This document shows, piece after piece, positions 21,482 to 34,595 of a stretch of DNA of 64,000 bases. Position numbers and translations under genes: made by a program. The DNA lies in NCBI GenBank assembly GCA_963556145.1, contig OY744467.1:248001-312000 (forward strand), read 5' to 3'. Positions within the stretch are counted from its first letter, which is position 1, and every line of letters begins with the position of its first letter. The notes under the pieces are model-generated. The model did not search any database. It saw nothing but the letters and a program-made list of their open reading frames with translations, and had not been told where the DNA came from. The stretch is from Hygrocybe punicea. Lineage: Eukaryota > Basidiomycota > Agaricomycetes > Agaricales > Hygrophoraceae.

Positions 21482-22909
21482 ATGTCTTCCTCAACTGGTC
21501 CTTCGGAAATACCACAGGCAGCGCAAGTTGCTCAGCAGCGGGCGCAGGCAACTTTGGTTTGGGCTGCTGGATCGTTCGTGGATCTTCACATTTTACTAGA
21601 CACATACCGCTAATACCTTATGGATTGCGCTAGGTTATGTATATATGGCTGGGACTTGATCATTTGCCTGCCACAAGAATATTTGAACATTTGGAAGAAA
21701 AAATTCACGGTGAGATTTATCATTGTCAACTAAATATTCACGCACTTAGGACCCGGCTATAGCCTATCACTGTCCTATACCTTGGTTCGTACTTCTTGGC
21801 CCTGCTCCGTTTCAGCTGATTGTTAACATTGGCTCACAACATTTCAGTCAATCGGTATTTTGGATTACTCCAGTATGTAGCCTTGGAGGGGACAAACCTC
21901 GCTAACGGTGTAATCGGAAAGGTTTTCTATTGCCATATCTTTGATAGCCGAGGATTGGAGCCCAGCAGCATGCAAACATGAGCTCGTGCATAGCTAACGG
22001 CACCACCACTCCTCACTTGTGACCCACGAGCAGGCATGGTTTACTTGGTGCCGGTAGCATCTATGATCTCAGGTGTCCTTTCCCAAATGATTCTTGGAGT
22101 TCGGGTATACGCTGTAATTATCTTTCTAACACTTCCTATCATCTTCAATACCAACATGAGGCCTCTAGCTCTATGCACGCAATCCGGTGATAGCGATAGT
22201 ACTGTCGGTCATACTCGCCGTTGAAGTGTGTATTGCGGGGTACACGGCCAGCTTGTTGTTATCTCTACCGGTCTTCGGCTTGTCTGGTCAGTCCGCCGTG
22301 TATCGCGGGGCCAGGTCCTCGTGGTTGGATGATTGCATTGTGGGTGAGCAACACACTTTGTTGCATATTGTGCGCCGAGACTTACGTGACATCGACAGTC
22401 GGTACCTCTGTTCTACGACACTTTCGTTTTTTTGTAGGTGAAACCATCTGGAACTCGGCATTGTCACTCATTTCTTATAGGTTGACAGCCTGGAAAACCT
22501 ACGAGTTATGGAGAAAACAGGTCAATACGCCATTACTTTCCGTTATCTGGAGGGATGGCGTCCTATACTTCTTTGCAATCTTCTCGATGACCTTTACCAA
22601 TGTTCTGGTCTTCTTGTTTGCCCCACGCTCGGTAGTATGGGCTGTCAATCTCACGTAAGCTGTAAACTCTACTCGTTATTCGATTCATCGCTTTAACCCT
22701 TTTCTAGCCCTACACTCATTTTCACGGTCCTCATGTCTTGCCGCCTTGTTATCAATCTCCGGAGTACGCACGCAATGATGGCTGCCCCGGCCAACTCAAC
22801 ATCGAGCAATAGCATCAAAAACCGAAGCTACCCGATATCGCATGATAACCTTGTGCCCGAATCCCAACTGAAGATCGATGAATCCTTCATTACGAATCGA
22901 ATTATCTAA
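21482..22909 (+). CDS. DUF6533-type multi-pass membrane protein
   Basis: The ATG at 21482 gives MSSSTGPSEIPQAAQVAQQR. Short introns then join these blocks: YGWDLIICLPQEYLNIWKKK, TPITVLYLGSYFLALLLNRY, YLVPVASMISGVLSQMILGV then RVYA, and LYARNPVIAIVLSVILAVEV. The late part continues LTAWKTYELWRKQVNTPLLS, then VIWRDGVLYFFAIF, then TPTLIFTVLMSCRLVINLRS, with a stop at 22907-22909. The early Trp/Leu-rich segment ending in IWKKKFT and the late WKTYELWR...RDGVLYF block are typical of DUF6533 proteins, a family of about seven helices greatly expanded in agaricomycetes and of unknown function. Exact exon ends near 21577, 22330 and 22440 are uncertain. It converges on the MMTAG2 gene with a gap of under 400 bp. 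Confidence 0.8.
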
Positions 22910-23302
22910 TCTCCGGTGGAAAACCGTACTGAAGCCCTTAAGTTTCTCATTAAGGGCACCGGGAGTCAATGTTCCATTTTTTACTCGATTCATTTTCATG
23001 TATGATAGCATACGGGCTGGCAAATAAATTAATCCGATCCCATCGCGCTGAATTGACGAAACAGTAGACTGTGATGCCCAAGTTTTCACTGCCAACTACA
23101 TGTGGCATGAAAAGAGCTACTTAATCACACAGTGAAGTCATATTCTAAGCATATTCTGGTAAGCTACAGAGACAACGAAAATACGCCGCGGTCATATTTT
23201 CAATCCAGCACATCCTCGTCACATTCCAATCACATTCCAGAACTTACGATAATTTTACAAAATCATATTTTCCGACTTTACGCTGTGACGGTTGGGTTAT
23301 CC

Positions 23303-24112
23303 TTATCTACGGCTCCACCGGTCGCCACGTCGATCTCGGCGAGGATCCATATCCCATCGCTGGCGATCTCTCTCTCTCTCCATGTCGCGTTCAGCAGCAT
23401 CATAGCCCATTAGAGACGGAGAACGAGATTGGCGACGCAGAGGTGGAGTCCTTGAACGACTTCTTGGCAACCGAACGGCTGTAGCCTCCAGCTTTCTAAA
23501 TGAATGTCGTGCTGGCGAACGTGACCGAGATTGATCGCGAAGCCTACGAGTGTCGCCGTGGTTAATTTCACGCCGTGCGGCGAGCTTTTTTTCTTTCTTG
23601 ACTCGTTTCTCTTCTTTTCGTTCCATTTTTCTCCTCGTCCTTTCCTCTTTCCCGAGATTTGTTGAGACTTCAGATCCTTTTTTAGTTGAAGCCAGTCTGG
23701 CTATCGCAGATGCAGAAGGCGAGGTACTATTTGCACTCTCAGATATTTTGGCTGCGGGGGCAAATCCTCTGTTTGGGCGGCTAAGTGAGTACTTGTAAAA
23801 AGGACGACATAACGCACAAAGCAACTGCCAGAGCCTCGGCCTCGGCCTCCTTCACTTTTCTCACCTCCTCGGCTCGCTCAAACGCGGATTGTGCGACATC
23901 CCTGTTATACCAGTGAACATCCTTGTTCTTCTGCCATCGACCGGTTGGCGCGTTGACACTGTGCCCAAGATAGTTCTAGCTAACGCAGTCAGCTCTTTGC
24001 CCGCCCAAGCCAACGGAACTGGACCAACTTCTCTGTCCTTGTCAGCGGACACATCCGACCACTTGAATTCAGCTTGGCCACCTCGAGTTCCACCTCGCAC
24101 AGGTTCAAACAT
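23303..24112 (-). CDS. MMTAG2 homologue (multiple myeloma tumour-associated protein 2 family)
   Basis: Exon 1 (from 24112) reads MFEPVRGGTRGGQAEFKWSD, the diagnostic N-terminus of this family. After an intron starting at GTTGGTCC, exon 2 continues NYLGHSVNAPTGRWQKNKDV then HWYNRD. A second intron near 23815-23778 leads to a long basic exon rich in Arg-Ser dipeptides and charged coil (KMERKEEKRVKKEKKLAARR) ending at 23303. The conserved N-terminal block is known across eukaryotes and is a phosphorylated, probably RNA-related nuclear protein; no enzymatic activity is expected. It is divergently transcribed from the PWWP gene. Confidence 0.85.
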
Positions 24113-24578
24113 GTTTCCAACTCCGCCGTTGCCGCCAAGTCGTCCAGTTCACACTCATGAGTTAAACGTTGACATGTTACAGCATCCTCATTGTCAATGC
24201 ACCATCGTTTTGTAAAAACCATGCTTTCTCCGAATAACAACACTAGGCTTTTTTGCTTTTGCCTCGACTGGAATAACAACCCTTCCCATGCTCGTGTTCA
24301 TAGGAATCATTTCTTTCGTCTTCATGAAGGCTTTCTTGGGACGTAATTCTTTTGTCAATAAGTCGGTCTCTGGTCATCATTGCGTCGCGTCAACGCGTCA
24401 ACAGCCTTGAGCAATACTATTTTGGACAATTTTTGTTGATTGCGGAATAGTGCACAGACCACCGTGGCAAAACTTTTGGGGGCGTGACTGGGAATTGCCG
24501 AACAAAACCAAGTTCTTTACTCTCAACATCACATAGTTGTCCACAGCCGACCTTGTGGCTTCGCGTGTTCCGTCCACA
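24113..24578. promoter_or_regulatory. Shared divergent promoter region
   Basis: 466 bp separate the start codons of the MMTAG2-like gene (minus) and the PWWP gene (plus). No clear TATA box is visible. The assignment rests on arrangement only. Confidence 0.45.
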
Positions 24579-26155
24579 ATGAGCAAGAAAGGTGGAAAAG
24601 CTCAAAAGGAGCAGTCATCTTACGAGGTCCGCGACATTGTTCTCGCAAAAGTACGCGGTTTTCCACCATGGCCCGGCATGGTAAGTCGTCGTGTATTCGA
24701 GACTGCAAAATGAACGAAAGCCTCTCACCGACTCTATGGGTGCCCTTTAGATCGTCGATCCCGATAGTGTGCCTCCTACCGTAACGAAGGAGCGCCCTGG
24801 GAGCAAAAAGACGACATTCTACTGTGTCAGGTTTTTCCCTGCTGGCGACTAGTGCGTTGGAGTCGCTTTCATGTTCTTCTCTTGGAATACTCATAGCGCT
24901 CTGGCTCGTTCTCTTGTGATCAGTGCCTGGCTGGTCCCAAAGGACATATCAAAGTTGCAAACCCACGAAATCGAGGCGTATATCACCGAACCCTACAAAC
25001 GATCAGGCGATCTCCTCACTGGTTATCGGATCGCTCTCGATCCCAGAAAATGGGAAGATGAGCGCGAGGCCGCAGGAGCCGAGGCTGGAGAGGAAGAAGC
25101 CAATGCCGAAATCGACCAGCTTGATAGCGAAGATGAGGACAAAAAACTCACGAAAACGAAGAAGAGGAAGCGCGAATCTGATGCCACGCTTTCCTCGATC
25201 AAATCCAAGGCAAAACCCAAGGCGAAGAAAGGGTCCACCGAACCTACAGGCAAGAAGAGAGCCACTAGCTTAAAAGGAAAGAAGAATGGAACCAAGTCGA
25301 AGGCTATGGTCGAGTCAGAGGACGAAGGCGGGCACGAAGACGAGGACGACGCCGGCCCGAGCAAGAAAGCATCCCCCCCTCCATCCAAAAAGCTCAAACG
25401 CGACAAGGACGATGAGGAACAAGAGGGTCACTTCATTCTCCTTATCCACCACCATTGAAGTCTGACCGTTTCCGAAATGACAGTTTTGATGCTAAAGGAT
25501 CCCGAAGCCGTGAAAGTGCGCGATTGGCGACATAAACTCCAGAAGACATTCTTAAGCCACAAAGGTTTACCTAAAGACGAGGTAAATTGGTTAATTTCGC
25601 TTTGGAAAGCTACCCTTGAATCAACCCTCCGCCCCTTAGGACATGCCGGCGCTAGATCAGCTTTTCACAACTGTCGAAAATTACGATCAGATCAACATTC
25701 AATATCTTTCCGTGTGTATCTTATTAAACTTTACTCGCTTTAACATCTGACGACCACTTGTTTGTGTTTTGATTGGATTTTCTAGTTCTCGAAAATCGGC
25801 AAAGTCATGCGCCACATAGCGGCTCTTATTCCTGAAAGGGTGCCCAGAGACGATGAATTTAGGTTCAGAGAAAGAGCCAAAGTTTTGGTGGACAGGTGGC
25901 ATCAGATTCTGGGTTCCAACAAGCCTAACGGGATGGAAAATGCGGCCAACGGGGATGGTGGAGTGGAAGCTCATGAAGCCGTGGCGGAAGGTACAGCTGC
26001 TATCGATTTGAATGGAAAGGCAGAAGGTGAGAACATGCAAATGCGAAGAAAACGGCGTAATCCCCACATGATAATTTCCGTCTTCTGCAGAGTCCCCTGT
26101 TCTGCCGGCTGACGGTGACGAGACTATGGGAGATATAACGATGTCAGAGGCGTAA
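24579..26155 (+). CDS. PWWP-domain chromatin protein
   Basis: Seven exons carry introns at 24681-24750, 24852-24923, 25437-25483, 25582-25639, 25712-25785 and 26027-26090; all junctions keep frame, giving about 396 residues. The N-terminus MSKKGGKAQKEQSSYEVRDI continues VLAKVRGFPPWPG, the PWWP signature (here PPWP), and the domain ends near VPKDISKLQTHEIEAYI. A Lys/Glu-rich disordered middle follows. The C-terminal helical domain reads VRDWRHKLQKTFLS, then FSKIGKVMRHIAAL, then FRFRERAKVLVDRWHQIL, and resembles the TFIIS N-terminal/LEDGF-type fold. PWWP domains bind methylated histone tails and DNA, so the protein probably acts on chromatin in the nucleus. The stop is at 26153-26155. Confidence 0.9.
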
Positions 26156-29029
26156 TAACGCCTGGAATTGTCTACAGATACCTTCCGCCTTCAATCATAA
26201 CAACCCTGCCAAACCTCCGAGCAGGAATAACCGATGTATCTTGTGTCTCCAGAATATTCTGTTCTTGTCCTACGCCCTTTTTCTATCCTTGGCTAAGACG
26301 GTCCCTCAGACGTCAATTATCTCCAATGCGTAATTTACCATTATCAGAGGTGTATATAAAGATAAAGAACTACTGTATGCGAACGTGGAGTCGGAGGGAT
26401 GATTGTCATAACGGCAGATGATGTACGGTGTGCTGGACGTAGCGATCCAATTCGGCCCGATACTAACTCAGTAACTGATGCACCGTCCAGTTGTAAAATT
26501 GAATCGGGGGAGGAGCAGCCAGGGATCCATCTGTCAAATTAAGCGACTCCGATTGTCCAAGACCTTGAACTGGAGTCACGTTTCATTGCATCTGGACTCC
26601 ATCGCATCGCACCGAGACAAGAACTGGTGCACCATCGAATGATAAATTTCACTAGCCGGCAGGTTATGAACCATAGTAGCTTGATAGGACCACGCGAGAT
26701 CTGTCCAAAGACATCCGACTGTAGAAACCCTATGTGGCTAGAGAGGCCACGATGAACCAGTAGGAGAGTGATGACGCTATTGCAGCAAAAGCTTTCGATA
26801 TCGAAATGAGGACCAGTCCTCGTTAAATTTCGTAAGACCTTTCGTAGAGCCGATATGCGGCAATGGGGCATTGAGCGCGCAGGGCTTCCAAGTCATGTAG
26901 GCTTTCCAGGATACTCGTGTTCTGTATGATCTTAATAGTCGCCGGACAGTGCATAAATGCTCGGTGGGCGGTAGATAATAAAGATGGGCGGATAGAAGGG
27001 AATAATTAGAAAAGTCGCCCCGATGAGCCTGCCAAAGATTGGGATGCTTCCATGGTATGCCGCCATTCACCCGTTGAATATATCCTGCGATGTGCCCGTC
27101 CAAGCCATGAGATGCGCTCACACCTGATCGCAGGGAGGTAGTGCTATGAGCAAACGGGGATAAATACAGTGAATGAGCGAGCACGGGCGCCGCAGATAAG
27201 TTCGTCGTGAGCACAAGAAGTGGTAACGTCCCAAAACACAACTGTGATACGCCACTGGTAAGAACTCGCCAAGTCCAAATGCCGGAGATCTAGACGAGGG
27301 TTCGAGGGTAGGCGTCAAGTTGTTCATGATCAGTTTGCCCGGGAATCTCGATCATCAGAAGTGAGGTAAGGTATAATTCCAGGAGAATATCCACTGTATG
27401 TTTAGGGCGATGGGAACTATTAGAAAGTGGTTTGGCTTCGGGGTTCTGCAATCGTTATTGGTCCGCAACGACGGACTTGACCTGGGTTGTCCAATGCGGC
27501 TCTGATGTTGAGCTTGGGTGTGCCAACAACACCGGACCTGTTGTATAAAAACCCAAGGTACTTGGTAAACAACATAGCTGTGGGTTGTGCGGTTATCCAA
27601 CGACGCGAGCAATGGTGCTTGACGGGAGCCTTTTTGCCGTTGTACAGCTGTTCCCTTTTAGTCACCCGTGCACCCACGACAAGGACCGGTCAGTGGTGGC
27701 CCGAATTATAGAACCGAATCCAGCTTAGTGTATTGGCCTCAGGCACGGTGCCTGGGAATATAATTAGTTGCCGGACGCTTGTCGGATCTGACCGAGGACT
27801 GGAAGGAGTTAATGATTTGCGCCTAACTGATGGTTCGTGGTTATCAGTGAGAGATAACTACCATCAACCAAAAGGATATCAGGTGATAGCGGAATGGCTG
27901 CTGCATCTGAAAACGGCTGAAGTGCTAGTTGATTACGTCGAGGGCGGCACTGACGTACCTTGTGACGAAAGAAAATAACCTCAAATCAACCAATCACAGG
28001 GTGGGTGCAAGTCACCTGCTTAATGATTGGATGCAGTCGCAGAAGAAAGGCCTCCGAAATGGTCAGGGTACATGGTTGGCGAAGCACGGTTGACCCATGA
28101 GCAAGAATTAAGCAATGGGGCCTTCCGATAGATGGTTCTGAAGGTTTTTGGAAGGGGGATTTGCCACATACTTGAGACTTATTCTTAGCGTGAAGAATGA
28201 ATAAAGTCTGCCGTAAGTGTTGAAACGTTGAAAACTGAAACTCGCTTGAACTGATTAACGGCATCGGTGGCGAGACGGAATGCCAAACTCCATGAAAGAA
28301 AGCTCAGCTGAGGCGCTTTCAACAAACGACCTGGGAGAAATTTGACCAGGAGACAGGTATGGGAAAGTGGTCCGAAAGGCGGAACGGTGAGTTACCATAA
28401 CCGCCGACAGGACTGCTTTGCTTACCCGTTATGCCCGCGACTCAGCACCATGTGTTATGTCTTTTGCTCCGAATCAAGTTGTAACGGGTCAACCAGCTGT
28501 AAAGCTCTGCACACGGGTTGTGCAGCAGATACGGTCGTCAGGTGAAAACCGACGGAAAAAATCGAAACGCATATATACGCAATATATATTATAAAGGTCC
28601 AGGTACAGTCCGACGGCGTTCTCCGACGGGTCGGAACTTTATACTAACCTTCCAAATCGGGCATAGCTGAATAACGAACTGGCAAACGCCTCCCACACCT
28701 CTGTTGCACAATCATGACAATGCCCACAAGGGATTGCTCAAGTCCTGCAAAGAGCAAATATTAATTGAGTCCAGGGGTAATGGAGGGAATTTTTGCCGGC
28801 TTGCCGGGGCCTGGTTGACTCCGCGCCGCTTCAGAACATAATGGTTGGTCTTCTGATATTCCAAAGTCGAATTCAAGTTACTCTTTACATATTGGCGCGC
28901 TGTATAACGTGGGCACTGGACAGCTCATGAGACCCTCCGAACTCTCAGGCCTTGTATCTCGCGTGGCATCTGTGCCCTGCAGGTATTATGGAACAGAACA
29001 TATCATGAACTCTTCTTCTAACCTTCAAC
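26156..29029. other. Long intergenic region, no gene recognised
   Basis: The longest frame (27241-26777, minus) has no family resemblance or splice support. No repeat shared with the rest of the window was found. Palindrome-like ATATATACGCAATATATATT lies at 28571-28590. It may hold a decayed gene I cannot read. Confidence 0.4.
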
Positions 29030-32000
29030 ATGTCAATGGTCGTGAGCGCCAATGCTGATCTCTATTCCCCATTTCCGCAAGGTTTTCCTCTAGAGGATGG
29101 CCCTCAATCGAGCGAAGAAGGATCCGGCTTTCATTCACCAATATTTGGAGCGCCATTTTCGTCCCCGCACGGTGACAGTAGTCGTCACGGTGAGTCCAAT
29201 CATAACGCAGCCTTTTCAGTCTCGAGTTCTCACCCACTATTAAAAAAGTCCGGTACGATCAAGATCACCTTGATATTCATTGTGCTACGGGCATACTGTC
29301 CTCCGTAGAATTTGATTACAATCCGTGCCTCCAACCGCCCCACCTGCGGACGCCAGAGGTACCCAGCGGTCCCCACCGTCTCGACTACCGTTCAGAATTG
29401 GCTCTCTCTACTCGGAACCAGCTTGGCTTGGATTTCCCTCATCTGCCCGCTATTTCACGACTTCCGCCGCCCCCTGCGCACAGTACTCCGGCTGATTACT
29501 CATTTCACTTATCCTCTGACAGACACTTGTCTCGAGGACATTCTCATGACCCAGCTTATTTTACTGATCTCGGAAGCCCATCTGGAATGCCCATGGATGC
29601 GGATCACAGGTCATCGTCCACTTCCACCGATCGAATTGACTATCCCACTAGCAGTCCGGGAAGCTCGAGAGAGCAACGGAAGGAAATATCAGTTGTTGTC
29701 ATAGCCTGTCGCCAATGGTCAGTCTCCGAGTCTAATCCTGCATTTTTTTAAAATCGTTTCACGCAATCTTGATTACTCCTGCCGGTTCTGGTACAGCCGT
29801 GCCCGAAAGATACGTTGCGATTCGACGCGGCCAATCTGCAACAATTGCATCCGACGGTCGAATGAATGTCAATATGACGCCGTCCCTAAACGTCGCGGTC
29901 CTGATAAACGGCCTGGAACTCGGCAACGGTCATGTAAAAAGCGACCTGCCGACGGATCTGCACCACCTCCGCCATCCAAGAGAAAGCGTACAACAACTAT
30001 TGATCGGACCCACCAGGAAGAATTATCCAATTTAAGAATCAGGGACGATACAACGTCCCCAAAGCGCTCGCCTTTGACGTACATAAAACCGTTGGATCGC
30101 TCTGAAGATAGGCAGCTCCTCCTATCTTCTTCTCCTCGAACCGATTCTGCCCGAAGTTTGCTCTCAAAGGTATGGATACTTGCGGTGCCCGCCGCTTAGT
30201 TAGTTGACATCGTCATATCAGGATACGCAATCTATGGCATCTCGAAGGCTTCCTTTGGTACCCTACACCTCGGATTTTCTCGTTTCTCGGCAGACTTACA
30301 CAGATCTTATTCCCTCGCAGAACCGTGATACGGACCACAAAATATTTCCTCTATCGCCGTCACCTTCCGTAGAGTACCATCAGAAGATCTGGTGGGATGA
30401 CCTTCTTCGTACCTATTCACAAACACAGGAGCAGTCGTACGTATGCTTGTTCGTGGTATGGATAGCCCATTGATGACATGTTCTACAAGTCTGAAAGACA
30501 TAGTTGCGGACCTCTCGTCGCTGTGTGTTACAAGATTTCCACTTGGCATCTTTTCCCACTGACCATGTTGCAGTTTTCGTGGTGCCAGTTATTGGTTATC
30601 CTTCATCAACCCTGGTTTCCTTCAAAGTCTCTATACTGATGAGCGGCTACGTATCCAGCCATCCTTCATCCTTGCAGGATTGGCCATGGCAACCCTCATG
30701 AAGTCGAGTGAGACCGAACTCGGATCTTCAGGACGCGATCGTGCTCTATGGTTACGGAATACCGCTCAAACGGCGTTAGAATCTTCCTGGAATAATCAAT
30801 GGATCGATTTGTCGTTAGCTGAAGCTGCTCTAGTATGTTTTTCGACATCAATTCCTGTCGTTTGAACTTGAATATATCCTAGATCCTTGCTCTTTTCGAA
30901 TCTTCCCCTCATCCTGACCATACCCCCGAACGCGAAACTTCTTCTCTAGTTTTCCTTGATAACATCATCCGCTCCCTTCCTCTTACATATCTTGACGCTA
31001 GTGATCCCAATGTTTCAAAATTCGCACCACATGGTGTGCCCGTCGTGGACGTGAGCTCTGACACAACGTTCAAGGACAACTCTCGCACCTCGCAGCAGGA
31101 CAGGAAGTGCTCATGTATTCCACCGAACACTAACCTTTCTCAAGATCACTTCTCGTCATATTGGTCAAATCCGCTCCCATGGGATACTACGCGTAGTACG
31201 GCAGACATCCGAAAAGAGGAATGTCGGCGCCTTTGCTGGAACGCGTTGAACCTTGTCGCTGGTTACACATCGCGATGCGCATTGTTCAACAGAAAACCCC
31301 CGGATCTGTTCTTGAGTAATTCTGCCAATGTATGTCGACTTTTATCAAGAATTTGGCTGTAATTTCGTCTTATGAAACTCTAGTTCGCGATCTTGTTCCC
31401 GGGGGAGGCCATCGATCGCGCCTCATATCGACCATCGCAAATGTCGTCGCCGAAGGAGTCTGTTTGGGCCCTTTATTGTCGTAGTATGCTACTCTGGAAT
31501 TATTGCATTCGGTTGCAAAACAGCAAGTTCCTAGAAGAAGACAAGGCAGAATTTGCACTCGAGGCGTGGGCGGAAACCCAAGCAATACAAGATTCCTTGG
31601 ATATGCATGTCTGCAATCTGAATACCGCCCTGGTTTATATATCGCGAGAATACATTTGCAAGTGCGTCCCAATATCTCCCGTCAACCGACGGTGAGGCAT
31701 AATTGATGTGGTGGTTCTCTTGTGCAGTTCTCGAATTTCCATTGCTCGGACGCTTCGCAGGTTGGTACCGTCTCCAGAAAATTTGTTTCCACACCTTTTT
31801 TACACACTTCTGTTAGCATTCAAGGTTTGGATAGTAGATCCAATCTGGGGCCCGATTTCAACCGAAAGCAAGCAGAAGAATGGCGTGAGCTCTGCAAAAC
31901 TATCATTCCGAAAAAATTGTTCAATACCTTATTCTGGCAGTATATTACCAAGATCAGGTTGTGAAGCGTGTCAACCTCTCCATCCACCACTTGAACAGCC

Positions 32001-32385
32001 CGCAGGGCTATCTGCTAACTAGGCGGCCGTTTCAGGTTGCTTGGTTCTCCAATCAACTGGCAATGTAATTCGTGCCACATATCTATGTGCTTCCCATCTC
32101 ATTTGGAACCCAGGTGCTTATCGTTATGGGAACGAGATCGCTCGCTCCTGAACGCGCTGGAGCTAGCAAAATCTATACTTATTCCCGTCGATGTTTTGAA
32201 TGCGCTTTGGCCATGTCCTAGTAAGTTTTCAACGATTGCCGAATGGATTTTTCTAAGATTATCCATTGTTTCCAGCAAATCAAACTCGTTGCAACGATCT
32301 CCGAAGGAAACTCGAAGATGCTTGCACTACAGTTGGCCTACCTCTTCCTTCACCTCCGGAGTTTTCTCTACCGAGGTCCAGATAA
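29030..32385 (+). CDS. Zn(II)2Cys6 fungal transcription factor
   Basis: Exon 1 is 29030-29189 (MSMVVSANADLYSPFPQGFP) and exon 2 is 29309-29717. The zinc cluster is split by the intron 29718-29796: ACRQCRARKIRCDSTRPICN then NCIRRSNECQY, the exact CX2CX6CX5CX2CX6C spacing. Exon 3 is 29797-30169, and about ten short introns follow. The long middle region (SYWLSFINPGFLQSLY, then RIQPSFILAGLAMATLM, then ECRRLCWNALNLVAGYTSRC) matches the fungal-specific regulatory domain. The last exon ends TRCNDLRRKLEDACTTVG with the stop at 32383-32385. Such proteins bind CGG-type sites as dimers in the nucleus. The target pathway cannot be told; no biosynthetic cluster is adjacent. Some exon ends around 30430-30590 and 31790-31980 are approximate. 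Confidence 0.88.
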
Positions 32386-32783
32386 CGCCCTTTCCACCAT
32401 GCTTAAAGCAATTCTCCCCCCACCTGCTCTTTTGCCAATGTCAAAATGTTATCGTGTATTTACTGGTGTCATTCGGGACTATCCGTAGACCTTGCGCCTT
32501 TTGCTCATTAGATCGAAGTTTTATGAAAGCGATAGTGAAAAATAAGAGTGAAGATTCTGATCTTACCGTTTATGAATTAGCCAACACCTGGACATTGATT
32601 GTCTTCTCGGTCCATTCGTGCACAACGACTCCAGACCTGTTGATCGGGGCTTTGATAATTGATTAAGGAAGATTAAGGAATATTGACAGTTGAATGAGCT
32701 GAGTAAGGCATCTTTCTGGATCTGTGTGGTCATAAACGAGAATGACGGCGGTAGGAGTCGAGGGGCAGCGAACCAGCCGACAA

Positions 32784-33881
32784 CTAGGCGCGAGCACCGT
32801 GGCGAGGACGTTTGAGGGCGCCCTTTTCGCCACCCCCATCCGATTTCCTTTTATTTCCGGTAACTTTGGTCTCGGTTTCGTCTTCACCCTCGCCCCCACT
32901 CTCCTCCTCACCAGACTCCTCATCCTCATCCTCATCATCCTCTTCCTCGTCATCTTCCTCGTCTTCATCCTCCTCATATTCTGTCCGCCCGCCCTTTCCC
33001 AAAACCTTGGCAAACCGCCCAAACGTCATCCCAATCCCCAACCTCCGGCTCTCCTCCTCCGAAAGCCTCCATTCCCCTCGCACAAGCTTCTTCCCAACAT
33101 AATAGCCCGACCAGCTACTATGGCCTCCCGGCGGATGGGTCCAGTCAAACACCAGGAACGGGTAGCCTGCGTCGTCCAACACGACAGAGAACCATACCGC
33201 GTTGCCCGTGTCATCCAGCCATTTTTCCTCGTTCTCGTCCTCAAGGAGCTGCACCTCCCAGAAGCTCTCAAGGAATGGCGTGGTAGGGTCCTGCGACCAA
33301 CGTTCACGGACACGCTTGAGTCCTGCAAAGCTAAGTTTGAGTGAGCCCCAGTTGATTTTGCCGCTGACGTCCTCAGGATTGACGTTGGAGGAAGAAGTGC
33401 TCTTCTTCTTAGAGCCGGCGGTGTTGAGGGTGATGCGGTGCTTGGCGATGAAGGCTTTGTCGGTTTCCTTAGGACTACGACAGAGTTCCTCGACATCCCC
33501 ACTGAATTCGGGGTCGCCGCTGTATACCCAGACGTACGTACCCAGGACGCCGGCGAGCTGTGTTGGAGTGTTGCGCGATTCCTGTGCGAAAGACCATAAG
33601 TCAGGGCCAGGCACTTGATTCTTTCATTCAGAAGAGCTGCTCACAACACCTTCGATAACCTTTCGTTCCTCCTCATTCCAGTATTTGGGAGCGTCCTTGT
33701 ACATCGCTAGCTTCCGTTGGACGTAATAATGGAACTGAAAAAAAACTTTGTTCCTTTGGAAATATATATTGGTAGGCGCCGGCCTGGACTCAACAACTCC
33801 CAGATCTGCCAACGCCAGAAAGTCCTCGAAAGTCTGCCAGTCCACCAAAGTGGCGAACTCAGTAGGCGGAGTCCTACACAA
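32784..33881 (-). CDS. Unknown protein with long acidic tail, 5' end disrupted
   Basis: Exon (33881 to about 33650) reads TPPTEFATLVDWQTFEDFLA ... YNEEERKVIEG-like text. A 34-bp intron (GTTGTG...TCAAG) follows, then PGPDLWSFAQESRNTPTQLA to the stop at 32784. The middle holds a folded-looking block (KLSFAGLKRVRERW, then NAVWFSVVLDDAGYPFLVFD, then WSGYYVGKKLVRGEWRL). The tail is almost purely Glu/Asp (about 32900-32990) followed by a basic end. No family is recognised. No ATG is present at the 5' end: the frame runs straight into the element at 33875. On the other side of that element the frame continues (DTLERTPPTEF), so the missing first exon lies beyond 34606. Confidence 0.65.
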
Positions 33882-34595
33882 CCGGCAACGTCCAGGGTTG
33901 GGCCAGGGTTCGTCTTTCCCAACGTTCGCCCAGGGTTCGACATGCCATGGGTCAGCCTTTTCCGGCTTTGGCTGTCACAGCCTTTATTTGTACGACTGAG
34001 CCAACGTAGTCAAATGAGGAGTTATTACATAATTGTCTCAAAAGGCCAAAATAAATTTGCCACAGGCAGGCTCGAACTCGCACTGTAGAAATGATCCAAT
34101 CAGTCATACAACACTCTAAACTGTTACACTATAATGACTGGTATCTACGTAGCTCAATGATTATCTATGTACCCACAGGCCCCATTTGGACATAATATTT
34201 TCTTCGTTGCGAGATATTAGCCTTGCCCCTTCATGGATGGTTCAAGTCCTGGTTTCTGTGGTGAGAAATCTTAGTGAAACTGAGGGAGATTGCACAAGAG
34301 AAATTTTATTGATTCAAATAAGGAATTTGAGAAGTCTAACACAGAGACAAGGACAGAAAAACTTGAGACGTTTGGGAAAGCTTACATCATCCCCAGGGTT
34401 CGCCCAGGGTTCGACCAACCTCATGTAAACCTTAGACGAAAAAGGATGTGACAACCTTAGAATCCAACGTCACGACAACGTTACATAAATTTATTGTGTG
34501 AACCCTGGAATTACCATGAGCAGGTGCTTGACCGTGGGATGGCAAGCCTTTTCCGGCAAATCACTGGGCGAACCCTGAACCTTGTTTGTTGTGTA
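33875..34595. mobile_element. 721-bp MITE with 10-bp target duplication
   Basis: The ends TACACAAC and GTTGTGTA are inverted repeats. The flanks GGCGGAGTCC (33865-33874) and GGCGGAGTCC (34596-34605) are identical 10-bp copies; the preceding TA could extend them to 12. Subterminal CCCAGGGTTCG motifs repeat in both orientations. A 9-11-bp duplication suggests a Mutator-like origin, but no transposase is encoded. On the minus strand a B-box-like GAGTTCGAGCCTGCC lies near 34080. Confidence 0.75.

Noticed and set aside
26156..29029. Minus-strand ORF of 154 codons (27241-26777) as a gene
   Set aside because: No start context, no family, no splice sites extending it, and codon content not distinct from the opposite strand.
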